The notes beneath the pieces are model-generated. The model did not search any database. It was not told the DNA's origin and was given only the letters and a program-made list of their open reading frames with translations. This document shows, piece after piece, positions 36,356-44,721 of a stretch of 64,000 bases of DNA. The DNA comes from Alcanivoracaceae bacterium (GTDB taxonomy: Bacteria; Pseudomonadota; Gammaproteobacteria; Pseudomonadales; Alcanivoracaceae): contig JARGOL010000004.1 in the NCBI GenBank assembly GCA_029212745.1, forward strand, positions 186,001 to 250,000, in the 5' to 3' direction. The position numbers were made by a program, and so were the translations under genes. How positions within the stretch are numbered: position 1 is the stretch's first letter; each line of letters opens with the position of its first letter.

Positions 36356-36658
36356 TCAGTGGGCTTTGCCGGGCTGTATCAACACGAAAGGCGCCACCAC
36401 CACGGCCCACATTTGCGGGTTGGTCTGGCTCCAGACCCCGGCCTCCTGCTCGCTGACTGGCGCCACGCGGCGGTCAGCCATCCACGCCTGGACCGCGGCA
36501 GAATCGTCGCTGGCAAACGCCATCGCCACCGCCACCAGGTCCAGTTCGCTGTCCACGCGGATGGCCTGGCCGCGGGCGAAAAAGGGCTGCAGTGCCTGCC
36601 ACTCGATCTGCGCCGTCTCGCGATTGAGTTTCTGAAAAAGCGAATCCTTGTCCTGCAT
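36356..36658 (-). CDS. DUF2288 family protein
   Basis: A 100-residue protein matching DUF2288: L-N-R-E-T-A-Q-I-E-W-Q-A-L-Q-P-F-F-A-R-G, then D-L-V-A-V-A-M-A-F-A-S-D-D, then A-W-M-A-D-R-R-V. The family is small, soluble and of unknown function. The ATG at 36658 has GGAGG five bases upstream; a TTG just before it is less likely. It converges on the GST gene. Confidence 0.85.
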   Translation of the reverse strand: MQDKDSLFQKLNRETAQIEWQALQPFFARGQAIRVDSELDLVAVAMAFASDDSAAVQAWMADRRVAPVSEQEAGVWSQTNPQMWAVVVAPFVLIQPGKAH

Positions 36659-36755
36659 CAATTCCTCCGGGGCAACGGCGCGCCATTATCCCTGCTAGTG
36701 GCGGGCGTTGCACGCATGTGCCCGCAAGCCCCGCAGCCAACCAAGAGGGTTCCCC

Positions 36756-37193
36756 ATGCGTACACCCATTGAGCACTTGTTCGGCAGCCTGAAAGACATG
36801 GGCGACGAACAGGCACTGGAGGAAATGATCTTCGAGCGCTATGCCGCCGAGGCCACCTTCGAGGACCCGTTGCAACAGGCCCGTGGGCGCAAGGCCATCC
36901 TCAAGATGTACCAGGATATGGCGCGCGTGTTTCCGGACATGAGTGCCACTCTCAAGCGCCAGGCCTGCGATGGTGACAGCCACGTCGCAGAATGGGAGAT
37001 GACTTTCCGTTCCCGTCTGTGGCCCAAGGCCATCACCATCAGCGGGGTTACCTGGCTGACGCTGGACAGCCAGCAGCGCATTGTCGCCCATGTGGACTAC
37101 TGGGACCTGTGGCAGTTCCTGCGCCGTGCCCTGCCGATCCCCGCCGCCCTGCTCGAGCGTCTGCCCGAGCCCCTGCGCCACCTGATTGAATGA
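36756..37193 (+). CDS. SnoaL/NTF2-like protein
   Basis: A 145-residue protein with the pattern of the NTF2-like fold: an N-terminal helix pair, A-T-F-E-D-P-L (about 36-42), G-R-K-A-I-L-K-M-Y followed by a beta sheet with V-A-E-W-E-M-T-F and I-V-A-H-V-D-Y-W-D. This is common in steroid-isomerase-like and SnoaL-like proteins. GAGGG precedes the ATG at 36756. No partner is evident, so the reaction, if any, is unknown. Confidence 0.83.
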   Translation: MRTPIEHLFGSLKDMGDEQALEEMIFERYAAEATFEDPLQQARGRKAILKMYQDMARVFPDMSATLKRQACDGDSHVAEWEMTFRSRLWPKAITISGVTWLTLDSQQRIVAHVDYWDLWQFLRRALPIPAALLERLPEPLRHLIE

Positions 37194-37310
37194 TGGCGCA
37201 CCCTGCGGCCATGCCCGGGCACCGGACGGCGCTGGGGTGACGAACGCGCGGCCGGCACGCTGAAAACCGGAAAGCGGGAAAAGCAAGAAAGTGACGGAAC
37301 GCTGAAAAAG

Positions 37311-37337
37311 GAAACGCCCGCAGAATGCGGGCGTTTC
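37311..37337. terminator. Bidirectional terminator
   Basis: A perfect 11-base-pair stem, GAAACGCCCGC (37311-37321) and its complement (37327-37337). On the minus strand it is followed by CTTTTT, giving a good terminator for the PhoD-like gene; on the plus strand it may also stop the NTF2-like transcript. The rest of 37194-37453 shows nothing I can name. Confidence 0.78.
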
Positions 37338-37453
37338 TCCAGGCCGAACTGAACTTCCGTGTTCGATTGCGTCCCTGCACCGTCAGAATAGCAAACCCGC
37401 CAGCGCAGGATGCCAGCCATCCGCCCCTTCTCGCGTAAGCCTTTTCTTACATG

Positions 37454-38884
37454 CTAGCCGGTAAAGCGGATCTCGCAGGAGGCCTCCGGCACCGGCTCGC
37501 CCTTGCGGGTAAACACACGGAACAGGCAGCCCTCCGGGTCGATCTCGATGCGGGCAAAGGCGTCACGGCTGTAGACATCAGTCAGCGGCGTGAGCCGGTA
37601 ACGCCCGGCACGGCCGTGACTGCGCAACGGGCCATCCGCGTCCACAGTAAGGGCATGCCAGCGGAAGGCGAACAGGGACGCCGGCCAGAACAGGCCGGAA
37701 CAGACCAGGTTGTGTACCGCCAGGTTACGGCCGGCAGCACTGCGCATCTGCAGGCGTGTGGCCAGTGCCGCGTGCACATCACCGCTGAGCACCAGTACCC
37801 GGTGCAGGTTCTCGCGCCGGATGAACTCGAGGATGCGCGTGCGCTGGGCCAGGAAGCCTTCCCAGGCGTCATCACCGCGAAAGAAACGGCGCTGGTCGGG
37901 GAACATCACCACCGGCGACACCAGGCACTTTACCCGGTCGCGGCCATCCAGCAGCCACTGGTACAGGGCCTGCTCCTGCTGGGCCGACAGCATCAAGCGT
38001 TGTCCGGCAGTGCTGGCCAGCTGGCGCTCGGTGCGCACATCCATGACAAAGAAGTCGGCACAGCCGCGGCTGAAGGTATACCAGAGGTGATCGGGGTCAC
38101 GTCCCAGGTAACGGCCACTGGCATCCAGGGGCACGGCGGGGGAATGGCTGGCCTGGTAGACCTGGTAGGCCTTGAGCGCTGCCGGGTACTTGCCCACCCA
38201 GTCTGCCGCCCGCGCCTGCGCTGGCCAGTTGTTCTCGATCTCATGGTCGTCGAGGATCATGTAGTTGGCGCCATCCGCCAGCAACCGGGTGAGCCACGGC
38301 TGGGCAAGGGAATGCCGGTACAGGGCCATGAACGATTCGTGGTCATGCAGGTCGAGCAGCGCATTCATCGGGTCGGCATAGACCTGGTCGCCGACGAACA
38401 GGTTGAAGTCCACCGGCCCGTCACTGGCGGACAGCGCCAGCATTGAGCGAAACGCCTTGTCAGCCCTGTCATCCAGGTTCTCCATGTCACCAGCAAAAAA
38501 ACGGTAACAACAGGAGCCCATGTGGAAACGGATGGGCGCCGCATCATCGGCCGGGGCAGTACGGAACTGGCCGCTGCTGATTTCACGCCATTGCAGTGAA
38601 CGTGAGCCCGGATCACCCGGCAGGCAGCCGGCCTGGTATTCGTAGTGGGTGCCGGCATCCAGGTCGGGCAGGATGACCACGCCGGAGAAATCAAAATTGC
38701 GGTTCAGGCGAAACCGCAGCGGCGCGGACCATTGCCCCGCACCCTGTCGCCGCCAGCGAATGACGCCGGCATCCGGTTTCAGTTCTGCGGGCCAGAGTAA
38801 CGGCTCCCCGCGCCCGAATATGCGTGCACTGTGACGGTCCACATGACCGACCACCGGGCCAACGCTGAATGGCTTTACCTGCAT
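37454..38884 (-). CDS. PhoD-like phosphatase (alkaline phosphatase D family)
   Basis: A 476-residue protein with an N-terminal Fn3-like PhoD domain (V-G-P-V-V-G-H-V-D, then the G-V-V-I-L-P-D-L-D-A-G-T-x-Y-x-Y strand) and a metallophosphatase domain: M-G-S-C-C-Y, F-V-G-D-Q-V-Y-A-D, L-D-D-H-E-I-E-N-N-W and V-L-S-G-D-V-H-A-A. No signal peptide is present, unlike secreted PhoD with its Tat signal, so it is probably cytoplasmic. The ATG at 38884 has GGGAG upstream. Substrate is likely a phosphodiester or phospholipid-derived phosphate. Confidence 0.88.
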   Translation of the reverse strand: MQVKPFSVGPVVGHVDRHSARIFGRGEPLLWPAELKPDAGVIRWRRQGAGQWSAPLRFRLNRNFDFSGVVILPDLDAGTHYEYQAGCLPGDPGSRSLQWREISSGQFRTAPADDAAPIRFHMGSCCYRFFAGDMENLDDRADKAFRSMLALSASDGPVDFNLFVGDQVYADPMNALLDLHDHESFMALYRHSLAQPWLTRLLADGANYMILDDHEIENNWPAQARAADWVGKYPAALKAYQVYQASHSPAVPLDASGRYLGRDPDHLWYTFSRGCADFFVMDVRTERQLASTAGQRLMLSAQQEQALYQWLLDGRDRVKCLVSPVVMFPDQRRFFRGDDAWEGFLAQRTRILEFIRRENLHRVLVLSGDVHAALATRLQMRSAAGRNLAVHNLVCSGLFWPASLFAFRWHALTVDADGPLRSHGRAGRYRLTPLTDVYSRDAFARIEIDPEGCLFRVFTRKGEPVPEASCEIRFTG

Positions 38885-39183
38885 GAGCAACACTCCCTGT
38901 CACGACTTCCGCAGCGACGCCTGCGACGCCCGGCCGCGGCTGTCTGGAGGACTACCGGCATGTTCCCCATGCCGCCTTCACGGCTACCGTTATGCGTGAT
39001 CAGGCCGCAAATGTACAGACGGCGAACGTCACCGGCAGTGTGGCGCCATGCCCGGCACTGACCGCAAAGATCGCCTTCACGCCCGGGCTGGCCATCCATG
39101 CCATTGCACCGGCGCGCACAACCGCCGCAGAATGAAGCCAACTACAAGTATAAAAAGGAGCGAGGCGACTCGCGCTCAGGGAC
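38885..39183. other. Intergenic region between divergent PhoD-like and kinase genes
   Basis: About 300 bases with no gene I can support. A TATAAA (39149-39154) lies 30 bases before the kinase start and may be its -10 box, but no good -35 is seen. Short open frames here have poor start signals or arginine-rich, unlikely products. Confidence 0.5.
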
Positions 39184-41940
39184 ATGACACATGCCATGCG
39201 CCGGCTGACAGGAGTTCTCGGGGCTGTGCTGCTGTTACTGCAGGCACAAGGCAACGCTGCGCCTGCTGTTCCAGCCGGCCTGGACGGCCTGGCCACCAGT
39301 GAACTGCTTTACCTGTGCCAGCCGGCGTCGCAGGCTCCGTCCCTGCGCTCGTTCAGCAGCCAGCTCCCCCAGCAGGGCTGGCAGCCGGTCAGGGGCATTT
39401 TCAATCGCGGCTTCACTGCAGATGTGTGCTGGTTCCGGCTGTCCCTTGAAAACCATGGCATGCAGGATCATGAGCTGGTGCTGTCCGTGGGCTACGCCCT
39501 GCTGGAGGACGTGCGCATGCTGGCCCTCGATCCGGAATCCGGCGACGGCATTGTCCAGCGCCTGGGCACGGCCATTCCCTTCGAGCAGTGGCCCATTGCC
39601 TCGCACACGCCGGCATTCCTGCTGTCCATGCCGGCAGGCAGCCAGCGCGACCTTGTCTGGCGGGTGAGAGGCCCGCACAGCATGCAGTTCCCGCTGCGCC
39701 TGAGCACGCCAGAAGCATTCCGCCAGCAGCAGGAAACCAGCCTGCTGATTCATGCGCTGTTCTTTGGCGCCATGCTGGTCATGATTCTCTATAACCTGTT
39801 CCTGTACTTCAGCATCCGCGAACACGCCTACCTTCTCTATGTGGGCTGGTCGCTGGTCATCAGCTCCTTCCAGTTCCTCCTGCACGGTTTTGCCCAGCGT
39901 TTCCTCTGGCCCGGCAGTGACTGGCTGGCGGTATACGCCATTGATCTGCTGCTGCCACTGGTGGTGCTGTTTGCATCCCTGTTCACACGCGAGTTCCTCC
40001 AGCTGGCGTGGCGCTCCGCCATTGATGACAAGGTCCTCAAGGGCTTCAACGTGGCTGGCCTGGCGCTGCTGGCCATGACCCCGTTCATCAGCCGTTACTA
40101 CCTGATTCCTCTCAGTGCCCTCGCCATCGCCTTGATGACCATGACCATTCTCGGCATCTGTATCCGGCGTATCCGGGCCAACGACCAGGATGCCAAGTTC
40201 TTTACCCTGGCCTGGGTCTGCTTTCTGGTCGGGGCAACCACCATGGCATTGAACAAGTATGGCGTGCTGCCGCGCAACCTGGTCACCGAGAATCTTGTCC
40301 AGGTGGGGACATTCCTGGAAGTCACGCTGCTGTCCCTGGCCCTGGCGGAACGCATCAATCGCCTCAAGGAAGCGCATTCGCGCTCTCTCACCGAACGCAC
40401 GCGGGCGGAAATGGAAGCCTACAAGGCGTCGGCACTGAGCGAGGCAAAGAGCGAGTTCCTGGCCACCATGAGCCATGAAATCCGCACCCCCATGAACGGC
40501 GTGCTGGGCATGGCAGATCTGCTCAAGCGCACCCGGCTGGCACCACAGCAGGCGCAATATGTGGATACCATCCACCAGTCCACCCAAAGCCTGCTGACGG
40601 TGATCAACGACATTCTCGACTATTCTCGTATCGAAGCCGGCAAGCTGCAGATCGAAAGCGTGGAGGTGGACCTGGAAGCCATTGTTGATGACTGTATTGC
40701 GCTGTTCTCGGCGCAGGCCAGGGACAAGCGCCTGCCCCTGATCACCTTCATTGATACCACTGTGCCGGCGCGGGTGAGGCTGGACCCGGTGCGTTTCAAG
40801 CAGATCATCACCAACCTGCTCAGCAATGCGTTCAAGTTCACGGATACCGGCGAGGTCACGCTATCGATCTCGTTCCGCCGCGGCAGCATCGACGGCCAGG
40901 GCGACCTGCTGGTGGAAGTGACGGACACTGGTGTCGGCCTCAACCAGGCCCAGCAGTCGAACCTGTTCCGTGCCTTTTCCCAGGGGCCGGAGCGCAGCGC
41001 CCATCGCTATGGCGGGTCTGGCCTGGGCCTTACCATCTGCAAGAAACTGTCTGAACTGATGGGCGGGGAAATCGGCATGGAAAGTACGCCCGGCCACGGT
41101 GCCACGTTCTGGTTTTCGGTGCCGGTCACGGTACGCCAGCTGCAGGCACGGGTGCCCGGCCTGCAGGGGCGCAAGGTGCGTATCGCCGCGCACCCCCCGA
41201 ACCAGGTACTGGCGCTGTGCCAGCTCTGCAACCGCTGGGGCATGGACGCCCGGCCACTGGCCGAAGATGCGGATACGGAACTGCTTGTGCTGGATGCGGA
41301 CCATGGCCAGACGTTGTCCAGCACCGATGCGCCCCTGTTGCAGCTGGCGCCCCTGTCACACACCGTGCCTGTACCCGACCGTGAGGCCGCCGCCGTGGTA
41401 GATACCCCGGTGCGCCCACCCGCGTTCAGGCGGCAGGTCATGGAAGCGCTCAACCTGGTGGAGGACAGCGCGCCCAGCGCCCCCGAACCGGCCATTGAAA
41501 CCATGGACTGGGCCGGCGTCAGTGTCACCGTGGCCGAGGACAATCCGGTCAACCAGCTGGTCATACGCAGTATTCTCGAGACCCTGGGCATACAGGCGCA
41601 GGTCTACGCCAACGGCCGGCTGTTGCGGGAAGCCCTGGCGGCCACCCGCAAATGGCCGGACGTGGTGTTCATGGACTGCGAAATGCCCGAGGAAGATGGC
41701 TACCAGGCCACCAGCGGCATCCGCGCCCTGGACGGCGGTGCCACCCTGTGGATCATCGGCCTGTCCGCCCATGCTGCCAGCGATTATGAACTGCGCGCCC
41801 GCAATGCCGGCATGGACGACTACCTGACCAAACCGGTCACCCGCGACCAGGTGCTGGCGTCGCTGGAGCGCTGGCGCAAGAACCATTCGTCCGGTAATTC
41901 GGCCACCCCGCCCCACGCGACCCCGTCACAGCCACAGTGA
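39184..41940 (+). CDS. Hybrid sensor histidine kinase, 7TMR-DISM type
   Basis: A 918-residue membrane sensor. A signal peptide is followed by a periplasmic 7TMR-DISM extracellular domain (about 30-185), seven membrane helices (about 190-385), then HisKA with phospho-acceptor His431 in S-H-E-I-R-T-P, HATPase_c with [14 protein letters not shown] and G-G-S-G-L-G-L, a degenerate receiver-like stretch (about 655-760), and a full receiver with Asp831 in [11 protein letters not shown]. Kinase and receiver look active. 7TMR-DISM domains are thought to sense carbohydrates or small ligands. The start is uncertain: AGGGA is one base from ATG 39184; ATG 39196 is an alternative. No Hpt protein or output regulator is nearby. 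Confidence 0.9.
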   Translation: MTHAMRRLTGVLGAVLLLLQAQGNAAPAVPAGLDGLATSELLYLCQPASQAPSLRSFSSQLPQQGWQPVRGIFNRGFTADVCWFRLSLENHGMQDHELVLSVGYALLEDVRMLALDPESGDGIVQRLGTAIPFEQWPIASHTPAFLLSMPAGSQRDLVWRVRGPHSMQFPLRLSTPEAFRQQQETSLLIHALFFGAMLVMILYNLFLYFSIREHAYLLYVGWSLVISSFQFLLHGFAQRFLWPGSDWLAVYAIDLLLPLVVLFASLFTREFLQLAWRSAIDDKVLKGFNVAGLALLAMTPFISRYYLIPLSALAIALMTMTILGICIRRIRANDQDAKFFTLAWVCFLVGATTMALNKYGVLPRNLVTENLVQVGTFLEVTLLSLALAERINRLKEAHSRSLTERTRAEMEAYKASALSEAKSEFLATMSHEIRTPMNGVLGMADLLKRTRLAPQQAQYVDTIHQSTQSLLTVINDILDYSRIEAGKLQIESVEVDLEAIVDDCIALFSAQARDKRLPLITFIDTTVPARVRLDPVRFKQIITNLLSNAFKFTDTGEVTLSISFRRGSIDGQGDLLVEVTDTGVGLNQAQQSNLFRAFSQGPERSAHRYGGSGLGLTICKKLSELMGGEIGMESTPGHGATFWFSVPVTVRQLQARVPGLQGRKVRIAAHPPNQVLALCQLCNRWGMDARPLAEDADTELLVLDADHGQTLSSTDAPLLQLAPLSHTVPVPDREAAAVVDTPVRPPAFRRQVMEALNLVEDSAPSAPEPAIETMDWAGVSVTVAEDNPVNQLVIRSILETLGIQAQVYANGRLLREALAATRKWPDVVFMDCEMPEEDGYQATSGIRALDGGATLWIIGLSAHAASDYELRARNAGMDDYLTKPVTRDQVLASLERWRKNHSSGNSATPPHATPSQPQ

Positions 41941-42042
41941 GACTGTCATCACACTTTCAGGTGATATAGCATCATAATGCTATCGCATTAGTGCCTGTGG
42001 GCAGGCATTGCGCCCACCACCTGCAAAAGGAAAGGAGGGCCC

Positions 42043-44721
42043 ATGGACGAGGGCCGCACGACGTCGGGGTTCGGCTTTTTCCCGGTACTGCTGTTGACGC
42101 TGCTGCTGAGCCTGCTGGGCGGATGCAGTGATGACCGCCAGGGTGGCGATGACCTGCAGCTGGCGACGTTCTGTCCACAGCCGGGTGAATCGCTGCCAGA
42201 CGCGGCACAGGTGCTGGGCCAGGGTTCTCTTGGCTGGACGCCGGTAAAGGGCCAGCGCCTGTCCCTGTCGCCCGCCGATCAGCAGTGCTGGGTGCGTGTC
42301 ACCATGCCGGCGCCGCACAGCGCCAGTCCACAAACGCGATTGCTGGTCATCGACAACCCCCGAATTGCGCTGATCCGCTTCTACGCCTCTGGCTCCCCGG
42401 GCGGGGCCCCCAACACGGATATCCGTCATTACCGCGCCGGTGCCGACCTGGCCCATGACAGCCGGCCCGTGGTCGGGCCTTTCCCGGCCTTCCCGATACC
42501 AGAAACCGGTGCAGACAGCAGCACCGCCTACCTGGCGCTTTCGGCGCCGGGCAAGCTGCAATTCCAGGCCCGGGTGCTCAGCCGAAGCGCCTACCAGCAT
42601 CTGGCCCTTGTCACCACGGCCAGCCAATCCGCCATCAGTGGTGCGCTGTTTCTGCTGGCTGTGTGGCTGCTGGTACTGTACGCCGCCCACCGTGACAACC
42701 TCATGTTTTACCTGGGGCTGTGCCTGGCGCTGTCGTCACTGGCATTTTTCAACCTCAATGGCCTTGGCCACATGCTGCTGTGGCCAGACTCGCCCACCGC
42801 CAACCAGTACCTCTATCCGATACTGACGCCGTTGCTGACCATGCTCACCGCCATGGCCGGGCGTGATTTCCTGGCCCGCAACGGCGTCAGCGAGACGCCG
42901 GCGCTCACGGTCGCGATCCGCACGGCGTTCGTGTTGCTGCTGGCCACGCCTTTCCTGCCACGTTACCCGTTGCTGGTGACCGACCTGGCGGTGCTGATGG
43001 CCACCCTCGCAGCGCTGGCCGGATACTGCCGCACCGACAGCACCACCTCCCGGGTGCGTGGTCTTGGCATCGCCAGCCTGGTGCTGATGCTGTCACTGGC
43101 ACTCAGCTACGCCGCCTTCCTCGGTGTACTTCCCTACCACCCCCTGTGGCAGAACCAGTTGCAGCTGGTGGCGCTGGTGATCGCGGTGCTGATGGCACTG
43201 ATTGTAATCGTTCCGCAGCGACGCCAGGCTGATGCTGGCGAGGCACTGTCCCACCCGGGCGCGCGAGCCGAGGACCGGGCCCTGCAAACGGCCAGAAGCC
43301 GCTTCCTGGTCAGCCTCAGTCACCAGATCCGCACACCGCTCAACGGTATCCTTGGCATGGCCGATCTTTTGCGCCGGAACAAGGACCTCCCGGGGCCGGG
43401 CAAACAGCAGGCAGAAACCATCTACCAGGCCGCCACGGCCCTGGTCAGCAACGTCAACGACATGCTTGATCATTCCGCCATCCAGCAGGGAACGCTGCAG
43501 CTCAGCCTGAATCCGGTGCAACCGGATGACATGCTGTCCGACGTCATCGACCTGTTTGCCCAGGCCAGTCGACGCAAGGACGTCCCTATCTATTGCTACA
43601 TCGACTCCCGTGTTCCCCACGAAATCATTACCGACGAAATGCGGGTCAAGCAGGTGCTGACCAACCTGGTCAGCAACGCCTTGCGCCACACCGACACAGG
43701 TCGCATCGACATCAGCATCAGCACCCGCGAGCTGGATACCCGACTCAACACCGTGACCCTCAATATCGACGTCAGCGACACCGGCTGTGGCCTGGATGAG
43801 GCTACACGCGCGCAGCTGGACAGCGCGCAGAACAACGGCAACAGCGGACTGCAGATTAGCCGTCAGCTGGTCAGTCTGCTCGGCGGCGAGCTCACCTGCA
43901 CCGGCGCGCCGGGCCACGGTGCCAGCTTCTGCTTTACCCTGCCGGCACGGGTTCGACCGGCGCCACCGCTGTGCCTGGACCAGAGGCAGGTGACCGTACT
44001 CACCGATTCCATGCCGTTGCGCCTGTCCATTTCACAGATGCTGCACCGCTGGGGTGTGCGCTGCCACGACACGGATCTGGCGGCGCTGGACAGCCCGCCG
44101 GAGATCTCGGGCCAGCAGGCCCTGGTCATGGATGCGGCCAGCTTCAACGCGCTGGACACCATGCCCGGCTGCACCTGGCCGGATGTGCCGCTGGTGGTCG
44201 TGGGCGCGGCCTTCACCACCAGTGACGACAGTGCCACTGGCATTCCGTTACCGCTGAAGCCGCGCATGCTCAAGCATGCCCTGGCCAACGTGCTGGCCGA
44301 GCCCGACCGAAGCAGCACTGATAATGCCCTGAAACCCCCCAGCCCCGGCATCAGTGTGCTGGTGGTTGATGACGACCAGGTCAGCCAGATGGTCATCGCC
44401 AGTCTGCTGCAATCATTGCAGGTGCAGACCCGTACCGTGGGCAGCGGCGAAGAAGCGCTCGATGCCCTGGACCGGGAAAAGGCGCAGGTGGTGTTCCTGG
44501 ACTGGGAGATGCCGGGTATGGACGGGGAGGAAGTCGCGCGCCGGATTCGCCAGGCCCATCCACAGGAGGACATCTGGATCATTTGCCTGACCGCCCATGG
44601 CGCTGACGCCGTGATGGAAAAGGCCCGTGCCGCCGGTGTCGATGATTTCCTGCCCAAACCGGTCAACCGCCAGCAGGTGCGAACAGCCCTCAGGCGCGCG
44701 CAGTCCTCGGTAACTCGCTGA
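42043..44721 (+). CDS. Hybrid sensor kinase with degenerate catalytic core, 7TMR-DISM type
   Basis: An 892-residue paralogue of the preceding kinase with the same domain order, and AAGGAGGG just before the ATG. The N-terminus ends in a lipobox (L-L-G-G-C, Cys28), so it may be lipid-anchored on the periplasmic side. The phospho-acceptor His427 is followed by Gln428, not Glu (S-H-Q-I-R-T-P). The F-box and most of the ATP lid are missing, and G-L-G-L has become S-G-L-Q. The N-box (N-L-V-S-N-A-L) and D-T-G-C-G are retained. The receiver has an intact phospho-acceptor Asp820 in F-L-D-W-E-M-P-G-M-D-G. It may be a phosphatase-type or signalling pseudokinase. Confidence 0.87.
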   Translation: MDEGRTTSGFGFFPVLLLTLLLSLLGGCSDDRQGGDDLQLATFCPQPGESLPDAAQVLGQGSLGWTPVKGQRLSLSPADQQCWVRVTMPAPHSASPQTRLLVIDNPRIALIRFYASGSPGGAPNTDIRHYRAGADLAHDSRPVVGPFPAFPIPETGADSSTAYLALSAPGKLQFQARVLSRSAYQHLALVTTASQSAISGALFLLAVWLLVLYAAHRDNLMFYLGLCLALSSLAFFNLNGLGHMLLWPDSPTANQYLYPILTPLLTMLTAMAGRDFLARNGVSETPALTVAIRTAFVLLLATPFLPRYPLLVTDLAVLMATLAALAGYCRTDSTTSRVRGLGIASLVLMLSLALSYAAFLGVLPYHPLWQNQLQLVALVIAVLMALIVIVPQRRQADAGEALSHPGARAEDRALQTARSRFLVSLSHQIRTPLNGILGMADLLRRNKDLPGPGKQQAETIYQAATALVSNVNDMLDHSAIQQGTLQLSLNPVQPDDMLSDVIDLFAQASRRKDVPIYCYIDSRVPHEIITDEMRVKQVLTNLVSNALRHTDTGRIDISISTRELDTRLNTVTLNIDVSDTGCGLDEATRAQLDSAQNNGNSGLQISRQLVSLLGGELTCTGAPGHGASFCFTLPARVRPAPPLCLDQRQVTVLTDSMPLRLSISQMLHRWGVRCHDTDLAALDSPPEISGQQALVMDAASFNALDTMPGCTWPDVPLVVVGAAFTTSDDSATGIPLPLKPRMLKHALANVLAEPDRSSTDNALKPPSPGISVLVVDDDQVSQMVIASLLQSLQVQTRTVGSGEEALDALDREKAQVVFLDWEMPGMDGEEVARRIRQAHPQEDIWIICLTAHGADAVMEKARAAGVDDFLPKPVNRQQVRTALRRAQSSVTR

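Noticed and set aside
38959-39063. A 34-codon frame with a GGAGG upstream in the same gap
   Set aside because: The product is proline- and arginine-rich without any structure expected for a small protein, so the binding-site match is probably chance.
38992-39135. A 47-codon open frame between the PhoD-like gene and the first kinase
   Set aside because: The ATG has no ribosome binding site and the product has no helix or motif, so evidence is too weak to call a gene.
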